DNA from: Streptomyces profundus
GTDB taxonomy: Bacteria; Actinomycetota; Actinomycetes; Streptomycetales; Streptomycetaceae
Length of the DNA stretch: 64,000 nt
Direction of reading: 5' to 3'
Assembly: GCF_020740535.1 (NCBI RefSeq)
Contig: NZ_CP082362.1
Coordinates: 5,268,501 to 5,332,500, forward strand
Positions 25,823 through 33,700 of the stretch are shown in pieces; within the stretch, counting starts at the first letter, position 1; each line of letters begins with the position of its first letter. A program made the translations under genes and the position numbers. The notes under the pieces are model-generated. The model did not search any database and was not told the DNA's origin. It saw nothing but the letters and a program-made list of their open reading frames with translations.

Positions 25823-26995
25823 TCAGGAGCTGGCGACGGCTTCCGTCCTGGCGGCGAACGGCGATCCGGGCGGCGGCACGGGCGGCCCCGCCGAGCCGGG
25901 GGCGGACTCGCCCCGCTCGCGCAGGGCCAGCTCCTGGCGGACCAGCGGGAGGACGTAACGTCCGTAGTCGATGGCGTCGTTGAGGTTGTCGTAGCCCCGG
26001 ATGGAGATCAGCTCGGCGCCCAGGTCGATGTAGTCGAGGATGGCCGCGGCCACCGTCTCCGGGGTGCCGACCAGCGCGGTGGAGGCGCCGCGCGCGTTGG
26101 TCGCGCTCGCCACCGGTGTCCAGAGCGCGCGGTCGTGCAGCTCGCCCCGGTCGGCGATGTCCAACAGCCGCTGGGAGCCGACGTTCTGCGGCCGTCCGGC
26201 GCCGTGCGGCCAACGGGCGATCGCCGTCCTGGCGGCGGGCCGCCGTAGCGCGTCCAGCACCCGGTGGGCCTTCTCCCAGGCGAGTTCCTCGGTGGGCGCG
26301 ACGATCGGGCGGAACGTCACCCAGATCCTGGGCCGGTCGGTGCGGCCGGCCCGTTCGGCCTCCCGGTGCACGGCGCTGATCTGCTCGCTGGTCTCGGCCA
26401 GCGGCTCGCCCCACAGGCCGAAGATGTCGCCGAGCGCGCCACCGACCCGGTAGGCGTCGGGCGAGGAGCCGCCGACGGAGACGGGGATGGTGCCGGCGAG
26501 GGGCCGGTACTCGGCGCGGAAGTCCTCGAAGGAGTAGAACTCCCCGGCGTGGTCGAAGGGTTCGGCCGAGGTCCAGACGCGGCGCAGGATCTCGATGAAC
26601 TCGGCCGAGCGGGCGTAGCGCCGCTCCTTGGGCAGCCGGTCGCCCTCCCGCGCCTGCTCGTGGTCGTCGCCGCCCGAGATGATGTGGACGGCGGCCCGGC
26701 CGCCGCTGAGCTGGTCGAGGGTGGCCAGCGCCTTGGCGGCCACCGTGGGGTAGAGGGTGTTGGGGCGCAGCGCGATCAGCGGGCGTACCCGCTCGGTGTG
26801 GTGCGCGATGGCCGCGCCCACGGTGAACGGGTCGTAGCCGGCGGAGCCGTAGGGCAGCAGCGTGTAGTCGAACCCGTACTCGTCCAGGGCGCGCGCGTAG
26901 CGGGCGATGAACGCGCGGTCGATGCCCTGGCCCGGACGCGGATGGAGTTCGGTGGAGTCGTTGACATAGCTGGCGCTGATGAACTGGACGGTCAT
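25823..26995 (-). CDS. SsuD-like FMNH2-dependent alkanesulfonate-type monooxygenase
   Basis: 390 residues of the luciferase superfamily in the SsuD branch: FDYTLLPYGSAGYDP, RVRPLIALRPNTLYPTVAAK, TLDQLSGGRAAVHIISGGDD, RRYARSAEFIEILRRVW, GTIPVSVGGSSPDAYRVGG, WVTFRPIVAPT, and the mobile-loop region HGAGRPQNVGSQRLL. SsuD enzymes use FMNH2 and oxygen to release sulfite from alkanesulfonates. This one is longer at the C-terminus by about 25 Pro/Ala-rich residues. ATG overlaps the rhodanese stop. It needs the flavin reductase at the operon's end. Confidence 0.9.
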   Translation of the reverse strand: MTVQFISASYVNDSTELHPRPGQGIDRAFIARYARALDEYGFDYTLLPYGSAGYDPFTVGAAIAHHTERVRPLIALRPNTLYPTVAAKALATLDQLSGGRAAVHIISGGDDHEQAREGDRLPKERRYARSAEFIEILRRVWTSAEPFDHAGEFYSFEDFRAEYRPLAGTIPVSVGGSSPDAYRVGGALGDIFGLWGEPLAETSEQISAVHREAERAGRTDRPRIWVTFRPIVAPTEELAWEKAHRVLDALRRPAARTAIARWPHGAGRPQNVGSQRLLDIADRGELHDRALWTPVASATNARGASTALVGTPETVAAAILDYIDLGAELISIRGYDNLNDAIDYGRYVLPLVRQELALRERGESAPGSAGPPVPPPGSPFAARTEAVASS

Positions 26996-27861
26996 CGGGA
27001 TTCCTTCGCTGAGGTGCTGGGGTCCTGGGCGTCGCCGGTGGCGACGGGGCGGTCGGGGGCGTTGGACCAGGCCGACCAGGAGCCGGGGAAGAGCGCCGCC
27101 TCCCGGCCGGTCACGGCCAGCGCGGCGACGGTGTGCGCCGCCGTCACCCCGGAGCCGCAGTAGACGGCCACCGGCCGGTCCGCCCGCACCCCGGCGGCGG
27201 CGAGGCGGGCGGTCAGTTCGGCCGGGGGCAGGAACCGGCCGGCGGCGTCCAGGTTGTCGCTCGCCGGCGCGTTGCGGGCGCCGGGGATATGGCCGGCGCG
27301 GGGGTCGACCGGCTCCTCGGCGCCCAGGTAGCGGGCGGCGGCCCGCGCGTCCAGCAGCGTGCCGCCGGCGGGGAAGCGCGCGGCCTCGTCGATGTCGATC
27401 ACCTGGCGGTGGCCGTAGGCGAGCACGATGTCGCCCGGCGGCGGCGCCGGTTCGTCGCCGGTGGCCACCGGCAGCCCGGCGGCGAGCCAGCCGTCCAGCG
27501 CCCCGTCCAGGATGTGGACATCGGCCACTCCGGCGTGGCCCAGCAGCCACCAGGCGCGGGCTGCGGCCAGCCCGCCGGAGGCGTCGTAGACGACCACGCT
27601 CTCCCCGCTGCGCAGGCCCCAACGGCGGGCGCTCCTTTGCAGATCGGCGATCGCGGGCAGCGGGTGCCGGCCATCGGTCGGCGCCCCGTGGGCGGCGAGT
27701 TCACGTTCCAGGTCCACATGGACGGCGCCCGGAATGTGGCCGGCGCGGTAGGCGGGTCGGCCGTCCGGCTCACCCAGTGACCAGCGGACGTCCAACAGGT
27801 GGACGGGTGGGCCGGCGGCGAGTCGTGCTTCGAGGGCGGCGGGAGACAGCAGGACGGACAT
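26992..27861 (-). CDS. Two-domain sulfurtransferase (rhodanese, SseA-like)
   Basis: 289 residues. N-terminal inactive rhodanese domain (VHLLDVRWSLGEPDGRPAYRAGHIPGA, read here as LLDVRWSLGEPDG and AGHIPGAVHVDL) and C-terminal active domain with AGHIPGARNAPASD and the catalytic loop VYCGSGVTAAH. The loop matches the CGSGVTA type of 3-mercaptopyruvate/thiosulfate sulfurtransferases. It would move sulfane sulfur released in the pathway to acceptors. First structural gene of the operon; its 238-bp upstream leader follows a Cys-rich leader peptide gene. Confidence 0.92.
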   Translation of the reverse strand: MSVLLSPAALEARLAAGPPVHLLDVRWSLGEPDGRPAYRAGHIPGAVHVDLERELAAHGAPTDGRHPLPAIADLQRSARRWGLRSGESVVVYDASGGLAAARAWWLLGHAGVADVHILDGALDGWLAAGLPVATGDEPAPPPGDIVLAYGHRQVIDIDEAARFPAGGTLLDARAAARYLGAEEPVDPRAGHIPGARNAPASDNLDAAGRFLPPAELTARLAAAGVRADRPVAVYCGSGVTAAHTVAALAVTGREAALFPGSWSAWSNAPDRPVATGDAQDPSTSAKESR

Positions 27862-28084
27862 GGCGGTGCTCCAGAGACAGGCGTGGCCACCGCCCGCACG
27901 GCGGGGCGGCGCGCGGGGCGGCGCCGCGGCCGGGCGCGACCGAGGGGCCGGGGACGACGAGCGGGCGAGGGCGGGGCCGGAGGGCACGGGGAACGCCGCG
28001 ACGTCGGTGCGGTCGAGGGCGTTCGCCGGGCGGGTCAGCCCGTCAGCGCGACGGGGACGCCCACACTCCCGGTGGGTCCGGCGG

Positions 28085-28112
28085 GTCCGGTGACTCGATC
28101 AGTGAGCCGGAC
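28085..28112 (-). promoter_or_regulatory. Candidate attenuator hairpin over the leader-peptide stop
   Basis: GTCCGG and CCGGAC arms with an inner ACT/AGT pair enclose the stop codon of the Cys-rich leader peptide. The 5' arm begins inside the third Cys codon. A ribosome stalled at the Cys codons would prevent this helix from forming. Downstream CCGGACCCGCCGGACCC offers alternative pairing. The regulatory role is inference. Confidence 0.4.
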
Positions 28113-28206
28113 AGGGCGGACACGGACATCGCGGCACGGAGAGCGCGCGGGGCAGCCCGCCGCCAAGCGGCGGCTGGCCGGCGGCTTGTCCTTGGCTGCG
28201 TGTCAT
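28099..28206 (-). CDS. Cys-rich leader peptide of the organosulfur operon
   Basis: 35 residues, ending RCPCPPCPAH. All three Cys codons are TGT, the rare Cys codon in such GC-rich DNA, and they sit within six codons near the stop. The ATG lies exactly 7 nt after a TAGGGT -10 hexamer, so the transcript probably begins at the ATG and is leaderless. Leaderless poly-Cys short ORFs are established cysteine-responsive attenuators upstream of sulfur genes in mycobacteria. The ORF precedes rhodanese by 238 nt. By analogy, scarcity of Cys-tRNA would slow ribosomes here and raise expression of the downstream operon. Confidence 0.65.
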   Translation of the reverse strand: MTRSQGQAAGQPPLGGGLPRALSVPRCPCPPCPAH

Positions 28207-28213
28207 GACCAAC

Positions 28214-28243
28214 ACCCTAGGACGGGCGCCGAGAACCGTCCAA
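28214..28243 (-). promoter_or_regulatory. Promoter of the organosulfur operon
   Basis: On the minus strand, TTGGAC (-35, 28238-28243) and TAGGGT (-10, 28214-28219) are separated by 18 bp. This fits the vegetative actinobacterial consensus. The predicted start point falls on the leader-peptide ATG. Confidence 0.65.
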
Positions 28244-28252
28244 CAGTGATGT

Positions 28253-28270
28253 CCGATCGAAAACGATCGG
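28253..28270. promoter_or_regulatory. Palindrome upstream of the -35 element
   Basis: Perfect inverted repeat CCGATCG-AAAA-CGATCGG ending 10 bp before the -35 box; another CGATCGG half-site follows at 28285-28291. The position at about -50 to -65 suits an activator of the LysR type, encoded just upstream. It could instead act as a weak terminator for the LysR gene. Confidence 0.5.
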
Positions 28271-28300
28271 GAACGGCGATGGAACGATCGGCGGCGGCGG

Positions 28301-29212
28301 TCAGTCGCCGGCGTGGCCCAGCCGCTCGCCGACCTCGGCGCGACCGTCCTCGCGCACGCCGCGCAGGTCGGCGAAGAAGCGTTCCAGGGCGGCCAGCGCC
28401 GCCGCCTCCAGATCGATGTCAAGGCCCCGGCGGGCCGTCAGATGGATCGCGGCCAGGCCGAGGTCCGGCAGGTCGGTGCGCTGCACCAGACCGGCCAACC
28501 GCCGCCCCGCGGACGGGAGTACGGCGACGCCAAGACCGGCGCGCGCGGCGCCCATCACCCCTTCGAGGCTGGTCGACTCGGCGGTGACATCGACGGGCAG
28601 GCCGGCCTCGGCCAACTCGTGCAGCGCGCGCTGCCGCATCCCGCAGGGCTCGACATAGGCGACCAGCGGCCAGGGCTCCCGGCCCGCCGGCGGCTGCCAG
28701 GACGGGGCCGCGTACCAGGCCAGCGGGAGGGAGCCAACCGGGCGTCCCGGGGTGTCGGGGGTGGTGCTCAGAATCACAGCCAGATCGATGGCGCCCCGGG
28801 CCACGGCCTCCGTCATCTGGGTGGAGCGGTCGATCTGGAAGCGCACCCCGTGGTGCGGATAGGCGGCGCGCAGCGCGCCGAGCACCCCGGGCAGCACCTG
28901 CTCGGCCGCCGTCTCGGCCGAGCCGATCACGATCCGCGACTGCGTGGACGCGTCCAGCCGCTCCAACGCCTGATCGTGCACCGACAGGATGCGCCTGGCC
29001 TCCACCAGCAGCCGCTCGCCCGCGTCCGTGAACCGGGTGCGGCGCCCGTCCCTGCGCACCAGCTCGGCGTCGAGCCGCCGCTCCAGCAGCCGGACGTGCT
29101 GGCTCACGGTCGGCTGGCTCAGATGCAGCGCGGCGGCGGCACGGCCGAACCCGCCGCAGTCCGCGATCGCGACGAAGCTGCGGAGTTGCACCAGGTCCAG
29201 GGAGTCGCTCAC
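28301..29212 (-). CDS. LysR-family transcriptional regulator
   Basis: 303 residues. N-terminal winged helix: LVQLRSFVAIADCGGFGRAA, read with LHLSQPTVSQHVRLLE as recognition helix. The C-terminal periplasmic-binding-like effector domain has IVIGSAETAAEQVLPGVL, DLAVILSTTPDTPG and GLGVAVLPSAGRRL. It starts at GTG 29210-29212 and reads toward the organosulfur operon. LysR proteins of the CysB/Cbl/SsuR type control sulfonate-sulfur genes in other bacteria; the palindromic sites between this gene and the operon promoter are likely targets. Confidence 0.88.
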   Translation of the reverse strand: MSDSLDLVQLRSFVAIADCGGFGRAAAALHLSQPTVSQHVRLLERRLDAELVRRDGRRTRFTDAGERLLVEARRILSVHDQALERLDASTQSRIVIGSAETAAEQVLPGVLGALRAAYPHHGVRFQIDRSTQMTEAVARGAIDLAVILSTTPDTPGRPVGSLPLAWYAAPSWQPPAGREPWPLVAYVEPCGMRQRALHELAEAGLPVDVTAESTSLEGVMGAARAGLGVAVLPSAGRRLAGLVQRTDLPDLGLAAIHLTARRGLDIDLEAAALAALERFFADLRGVREDGRAEVGERLGHAGD

Positions 29213-29416
29213 AGCTCGATCGTAGGCCCCACGTCAACCGCCGCCCCGGGCCGCCGCCGAAGAGGTCAGGGGCCCGCCGCCGCCGCGAAGGACACCCAGG
29301 GGGGCCCGCGCGCCCTCGTCGCCCGCTTGTGGGGTCGGAACGGGCGGTGCGATGCTGATCGGCATGTCCGCCGTGCTGTCCGACGTCACCTCACGCACCG
29401 GTGAGCCGGTGGCCGG

Positions 29417-30064
29417 GTGAACCCGTTCGGCGTGCTCGCCGCTGCCGCCGCCGGCTGGGACGAGATCCGGGACCGGATCGCCGACGACGAGCGACTCCGG
29501 CGTCTGCTGGGGGAGTTACGCGGCGCGCCGGCGGGCAGTGAGCGCCGGGCGCTGGCCGCCGAGTCGGCGGCGCGCGCGTTGGCCCGGCTGGTGCCCGAAC
29601 GGTTCGATGGCCCGTCCGAAGGCCGCTGGGCCGGCCCGGCGACGGAGGTCCCGGTGGCGGGTTTCGCCGCCGTCGACCTGGCGGTGCTGCTGCTGGACGG
29701 CCACCGGATGGTCGGCCCCGTCCTCGGCCCGGTGCGCGACCGGCTGCTCGCCGCCGAGTCGCTGACCGCCGAAGAGCTGCGGCGCCGAGGCGGCACCGAG
29801 GACGCCGCCGGGCTCCTGCGGCTGCCGGGCCCGGGCGGCGAACTCCGGCTGCCCGCCTTCCAGTTCGCGGCGGACGGCGCCCCCTGGCCGGAGGTCGTCG
29901 AGGTGAACGCGCTGATGGACGCCGCTCACGATCCCTGGGGCGCCGCCGACTGGTGGCTGTCGCCGAACGCCTGGCTCGCCGGGGAGCTCCCGGCGCGGCT
30001 CGTCGGCGGGGCGTCCGGTGGTTCGCTGCCGGCGATCGCACGTCATCTGTGGGAGGGAGACTGA
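29417..30064 (+). CDS. MbcA/Xre-type antitoxin-like protein partnered with RES toxin
   Basis: 215 residues. The C-terminal part, PWPEVVEVNALMD then DPWGAADWWLSPNAWL..PARLVGG, matches the toxin-binding (DUF2384/MbcA-like) segment of antitoxins that neutralise RES-domain toxins. The N-terminal 120 residues are Ala/Leu/Arg-rich helices where a DNA-binding domain would be expected, though a clear helix-turn-helix is not evident. GTG at 29417 overlaps the stop of a possible 22-codon upstream ORF as GTGA. The RES gene begins 5 nt after its stop. It is longer than the usual 100-150-aa antitoxins, so an extra function is possible. Confidence 0.75.
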   Translation: MNPFGVLAAAAAGWDEIRDRIADDERLRRLLGELRGAPAGSERRALAAESAARALARLVPERFDGPSEGRWAGPATEVPVAGFAAVDLAVLLLDGHRMVGPVLGPVRDRLLAAESLTAEELRRRGGTEDAAGLLRLPGPGGELRLPAFQFAADGAPWPEVVEVNALMDAAHDPWGAADWWLSPNAWLAGELPARLVGGASGGSLPAIARHLWEGD

Positions 30065-30069
30065 ATCGC

Positions 30070-30738
30070 ATGGGAAGGTTCCCGCCGCCGGCCGTCCTGC
30101 CCGGTGTGCCGCGCCGGCATGTCCTCGCCGCCGGCACGCCCCTGTTCCGCGTCCACTCGGCCGCCCGCCCCGCCACGGCGTTCAACCCGGTGCCGGCGCA
30201 CTGCCTGTACGGCGGTGGCCGGTTCGACGCCACGCGCTGCGACACCTACGGCTATCTGTACGCGGGGCTCTCGGTGGAGGCCGCGGTCTGCGAGACGCTG
30301 CTGCGCTCCGTCCCGTTCGACGGGTCGGGCCGCCCTCGGCTGCTGCCGCGCGCCGCCGTGCGCGGCCGGCGGATCTCCGTGCTGCGGCTCGCCCACGAGG
30401 TGCGGGTGGTGCCGTTGGTGTCCGGGCGTGATCTGGCCGCCGTCGGCCAGGACTCCTGGCTGGTGCAGGCGGAGGCCGCCGACTACCCCTACACCCGGGA
30501 CTGGGGGCACTGGATCAGGGCCGGCGCCGGCGCCGACGTCCAGGGCTTTCTCTGGCCGTCGAAGCGGGAGCCGGCGGACCGGGCGCTGATCCTGTTCGCC
30601 GACCGGTGCGCGGACGGCACGCTCACCGAGGCCGACACCCCGCCGGTCGACCTGGACAGCCGGGACGGCATCGGCTGGCTGAACGCCATCCTCGACGGCT
30701 ATCTGGCGTCGGTGCCGCCGAACGACGGAGCGGCGTGA
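30070..30738 (+). CDS. RES-domain toxin (NAD+-degrading family)
   Basis: 222 residues covering one RES domain. The family's conserved Arg is in GTPLFRVHS (Arg27), Glu in LSVEAAVCETLLR and Ser in VQGFLWPSKR; GGGRFDAT and YGYLYAGLS form the ADP-ribosyltransferase-like core. Characterised RES toxins (for example MbcT) destroy NAD+ by hydrolysis or phosphorolysis and arrest growth. GGAGGGAG at 30051-30058 precedes the ATG. Its stop overlaps the GTG of the CHAT gene, so toxin and protease are translationally coupled, which is not the usual two-gene arrangement. Confidence 0.88.
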   Translation: MGRFPPPAVLPGVPRRHVLAAGTPLFRVHSAARPATAFNPVPAHCLYGGGRFDATRCDTYGYLYAGLSVEAAVCETLLRSVPFDGSGRPRLLPRAAVRGRRISVLRLAHEVRVVPLVSGRDLAAVGQDSWLVQAEAADYPYTRDWGHWIRAGAGADVQGFLWPSKREPADRALILFADRCADGTLTEADTPPVDLDSRDGIGWLNAILDGYLASVPPNDGAA

Positions 30739-33700
30739 GCGACGAGGAGCCGGACCAACGGGCCGAACGCGACCGGCTGTTGGCCCGGCTCGGCACGTTC
30801 GACGGCGGAGCGGAGGAGCTGTCCGCCACCTGGCATTCGGTGGGCGAACTGAGCCTGTATCTCTACGAGGACGAGGGGGCCGAGCCCGATCTGCGGTTGG
30901 CCGAGGAGATGTTGGAGCGTGCCGCCTCGGTCGGCACGGCGGAGGAGCACGGCGACGCGCTGATCCTGCTCGGCCGGGCCCTGTTCCACCGCTACGACCT
31001 GACCGGCGACGCCGAGCATGTCGGGCGTGCGCAGGAGATGTTGACGGCCGGGCTGCGGGGCCTCGAAGGGCGCGACGACTTCGCGGAGTTGACCCGGTTC
31101 GGCCGGCTGCAACTCGCCCTGGTGCGCACCGCGCGCTACCAGGCGGCCGAGGACGAGGACGACCGGGCCGCGCTGATCGAGGAGGCGTGGCCGGCGCTGG
31201 AGGAGGCGCTGGCCGAGTGGACGGACCCCGAGGAGGACGAGGACGAGGGCGCCGTCCTCACCCTCCGCGCCGAGTTGGCCGATCTGCGCTACGAGCGGGC
31301 CTACCACACCGGCGACCTGGCCGACGTCGTCGCCGCCGCCGACCACTACCGGGCGCTGGTCGAGGCCCCGGCGCCAGGGGCCGACCTGCCGACCGTCCGG
31401 TTCCTGTTCGCGCGGGCGCTGATGCTGCGCGGCCTGGGGAGCCCGGAGCCGGAGCATCTGCTGGCGGCGCGGCGGGAGTTCGACGAGCTGCTGGAGGATG
31501 TGGCGGGCTTTGACGAGGAGCCCTGGTGGCTGGGACAGGCCAGGATCCGCCGCGCCTACCTGCGCGCGGACGAGGCGCTGTCCCGGAGGGACCCTCGGCA
31601 GTTGCTGCCCGCCGTGCACGAGATAGAGCAACTCATCGCGGAACCCGATGCGTTGACAACCATCCCGGCGGTCTTTCTCGACCTCTTCGCCCGGCTGCTG
31701 TACGAGCGGGCGGCGGCCGACGACGACGAGGCCGGCAGGGAACGCGCGCTCGGTCTGCTGCGGATCGTGGTGGACACCTGGGACGAGGCGAACGACGGCG
31801 ATCGCGGCTGGCTTCCGGGAGTACTGCTCGCCACATTCCAGCAGCAGCGCTATCTGGACGACCAGGACCCGGCCCGGCTCGCGGACGTGGTGGCCGGCGC
31901 CGAACGGGCGTTGGCCCTTTCGGAGGTACCTCAGGATCTGACGGACGTGAGTCTGCTGGCCCTGGGGTGGGCGCGGCGGGAGCAGGTCAAGCTTGGCCTG
32001 CTCCCGGCGGACTCCACCGAGATCCCGCCCAAGGACAAGGTGAAAGCGGCCTTCGACGGGATGCTGGCGAGCCACCGCGAGGGCCGCGTCTTCATCGACT
32101 ACGGCGAGCGGGCCGAGAAGTGGGCCACCGCAACGGATCTCGCGTTCAAGGTACGGCGCGCGGTGGCGGCGTTCGACCAGGCATATGCGGAGTGGGCCTC
32201 GTTCGAGGACGGCGACGACCGGACCGAGGGGGCGGTCCAACTGCTCAACTGGCTTGTCCTGCTCGACCCCGAGGGCACCCATGTCGTGGAGGAACGGCGG
32301 CAAACACTGATCGACGCCGCCGTCCACGCGCAGGGCAGGGACGACGCGTGGCTGGGGCGGGCCCATGTCGCGGCGGGCCTCGTGCGGATCGGTCAGGGGC
32401 TGGGGAGCGGTGCGGCCCGGACGGACGAGGTGGCGCACCATCTGGAGCGGGCGCGTGAACTCCGCGCCTCGGGGCCCGGAGTTCACATCCTCGGGATGCA
32501 CGCGGCGGCGGGGCGCGGCCGGCGGTTCGGCGGCAGTGACGACCTCGAAGCCGGGCTCAGGGCGGCCGACGAACTGCTCGCCGAAGGCCGGCTGAACGCC
32601 TACCTGCACGGGTTGATCACCTGCGAGGCCGCGGTGATGGCGGGCGAGGTCGCGGTACGCCGCGGCGATCTCCCCGCGGTGGACGCGGCCATCGACCGGT
32701 TGGCCGAGTCGATCGCCAGGGTGCCCGCAGCGGCCCCAGCCCGTGTCCATTTGGTGGCCACTCTTGAGGGCCTGACCGCGCAACGGGACAACCTCGCCGA
32801 CTCGCTCGGCGCCCCGCCACGCTCTTCTCCCGCCGACCGCGGAACCGCGGCCGGGATACGACACGGCGCCGCCAGGTTCCCCCGCGCCTACCGCGCCTCG
32901 ATGCTCGGCAACACCGGGGCGATCCGCTCAGCACACGCGATGGAGCGTCGCGACCGGGACGCCCTGATGGAGGCGGCCGGGCTGCTGGAGGAGGCCATCG
33001 AACTCTCCGACGAGGACGGCGACGCACAGCTCCGCTACATCACCTCCCTGGGCATAAACCGCTTCGCGCTCTCCCACCTGGAGCAACGGCCCTCCCGTCG
33101 TGCCGAGTTGCTGGCGCGGGCCGTCGTGCTGCTGGAGGAGGCGGCTCGGGCGGCGGCCGGCCCGGCCCATCCGATGTGGGCGGCTGCCAGTGGGACGCTC
33201 GGCGGGCTCTACCGGGTGCGGGACGCGGCCGGTGACCGGCCGAGGTCGCGCGCCACCGGGCTGGCGGGACTGCGCGGTCTCGCCTGGTCGACGCTGCTCC
33301 AGGCGGGCACCGAGCACGCGGCCGACGCCGCCCGTCAGGCCACCACCTCCGCGCTCGATGTGGCGTCCTGGTGCCTGGACGACGGCGTGCCGGCGGAGGC
33401 CGTCCGCGCGCTGGACGCCTGCCGTGGCCTGGTGCTCCACTCGGCGCTGACCTCGGCCTCGGTGCCCGAGTCGCTGGCCGAGGCCGGCCGCCCCGACCTG
33501 GTCGACGAGTGGCACGCCGCCGGCGAAACCGACTCGGGTCCCGGCAGCGACCTCAGGCGGCGGGTGTTCGAGGTGCTCACCGAGGGCGGCGGGACGTCGT
33601 CGGCGCGCCAGGCGCTGCTCGATCCGCCGGAGCCCGACGAGATCGCCCGCGCCCTCCTGGCCACCGGGGCCGACGCGTTGGTGTATCTGATGCCGGCCTC

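Noticed and set aside
27862..28084. SAM riboswitch in the rhodanese leader
   Set aside because: The leader does not contain the conserved core of known SAM riboswitch classes; the Cys-rich leader peptide is a better explanation for sulfur control.
29352..29420. 22-codon ORF overlapping the antitoxin GTG as a leader peptide
   Set aside because: ATG and GTGA overlap are present, but there is no ribosome site, no codon cluster and no hairpin to support regulation; it may be chance.
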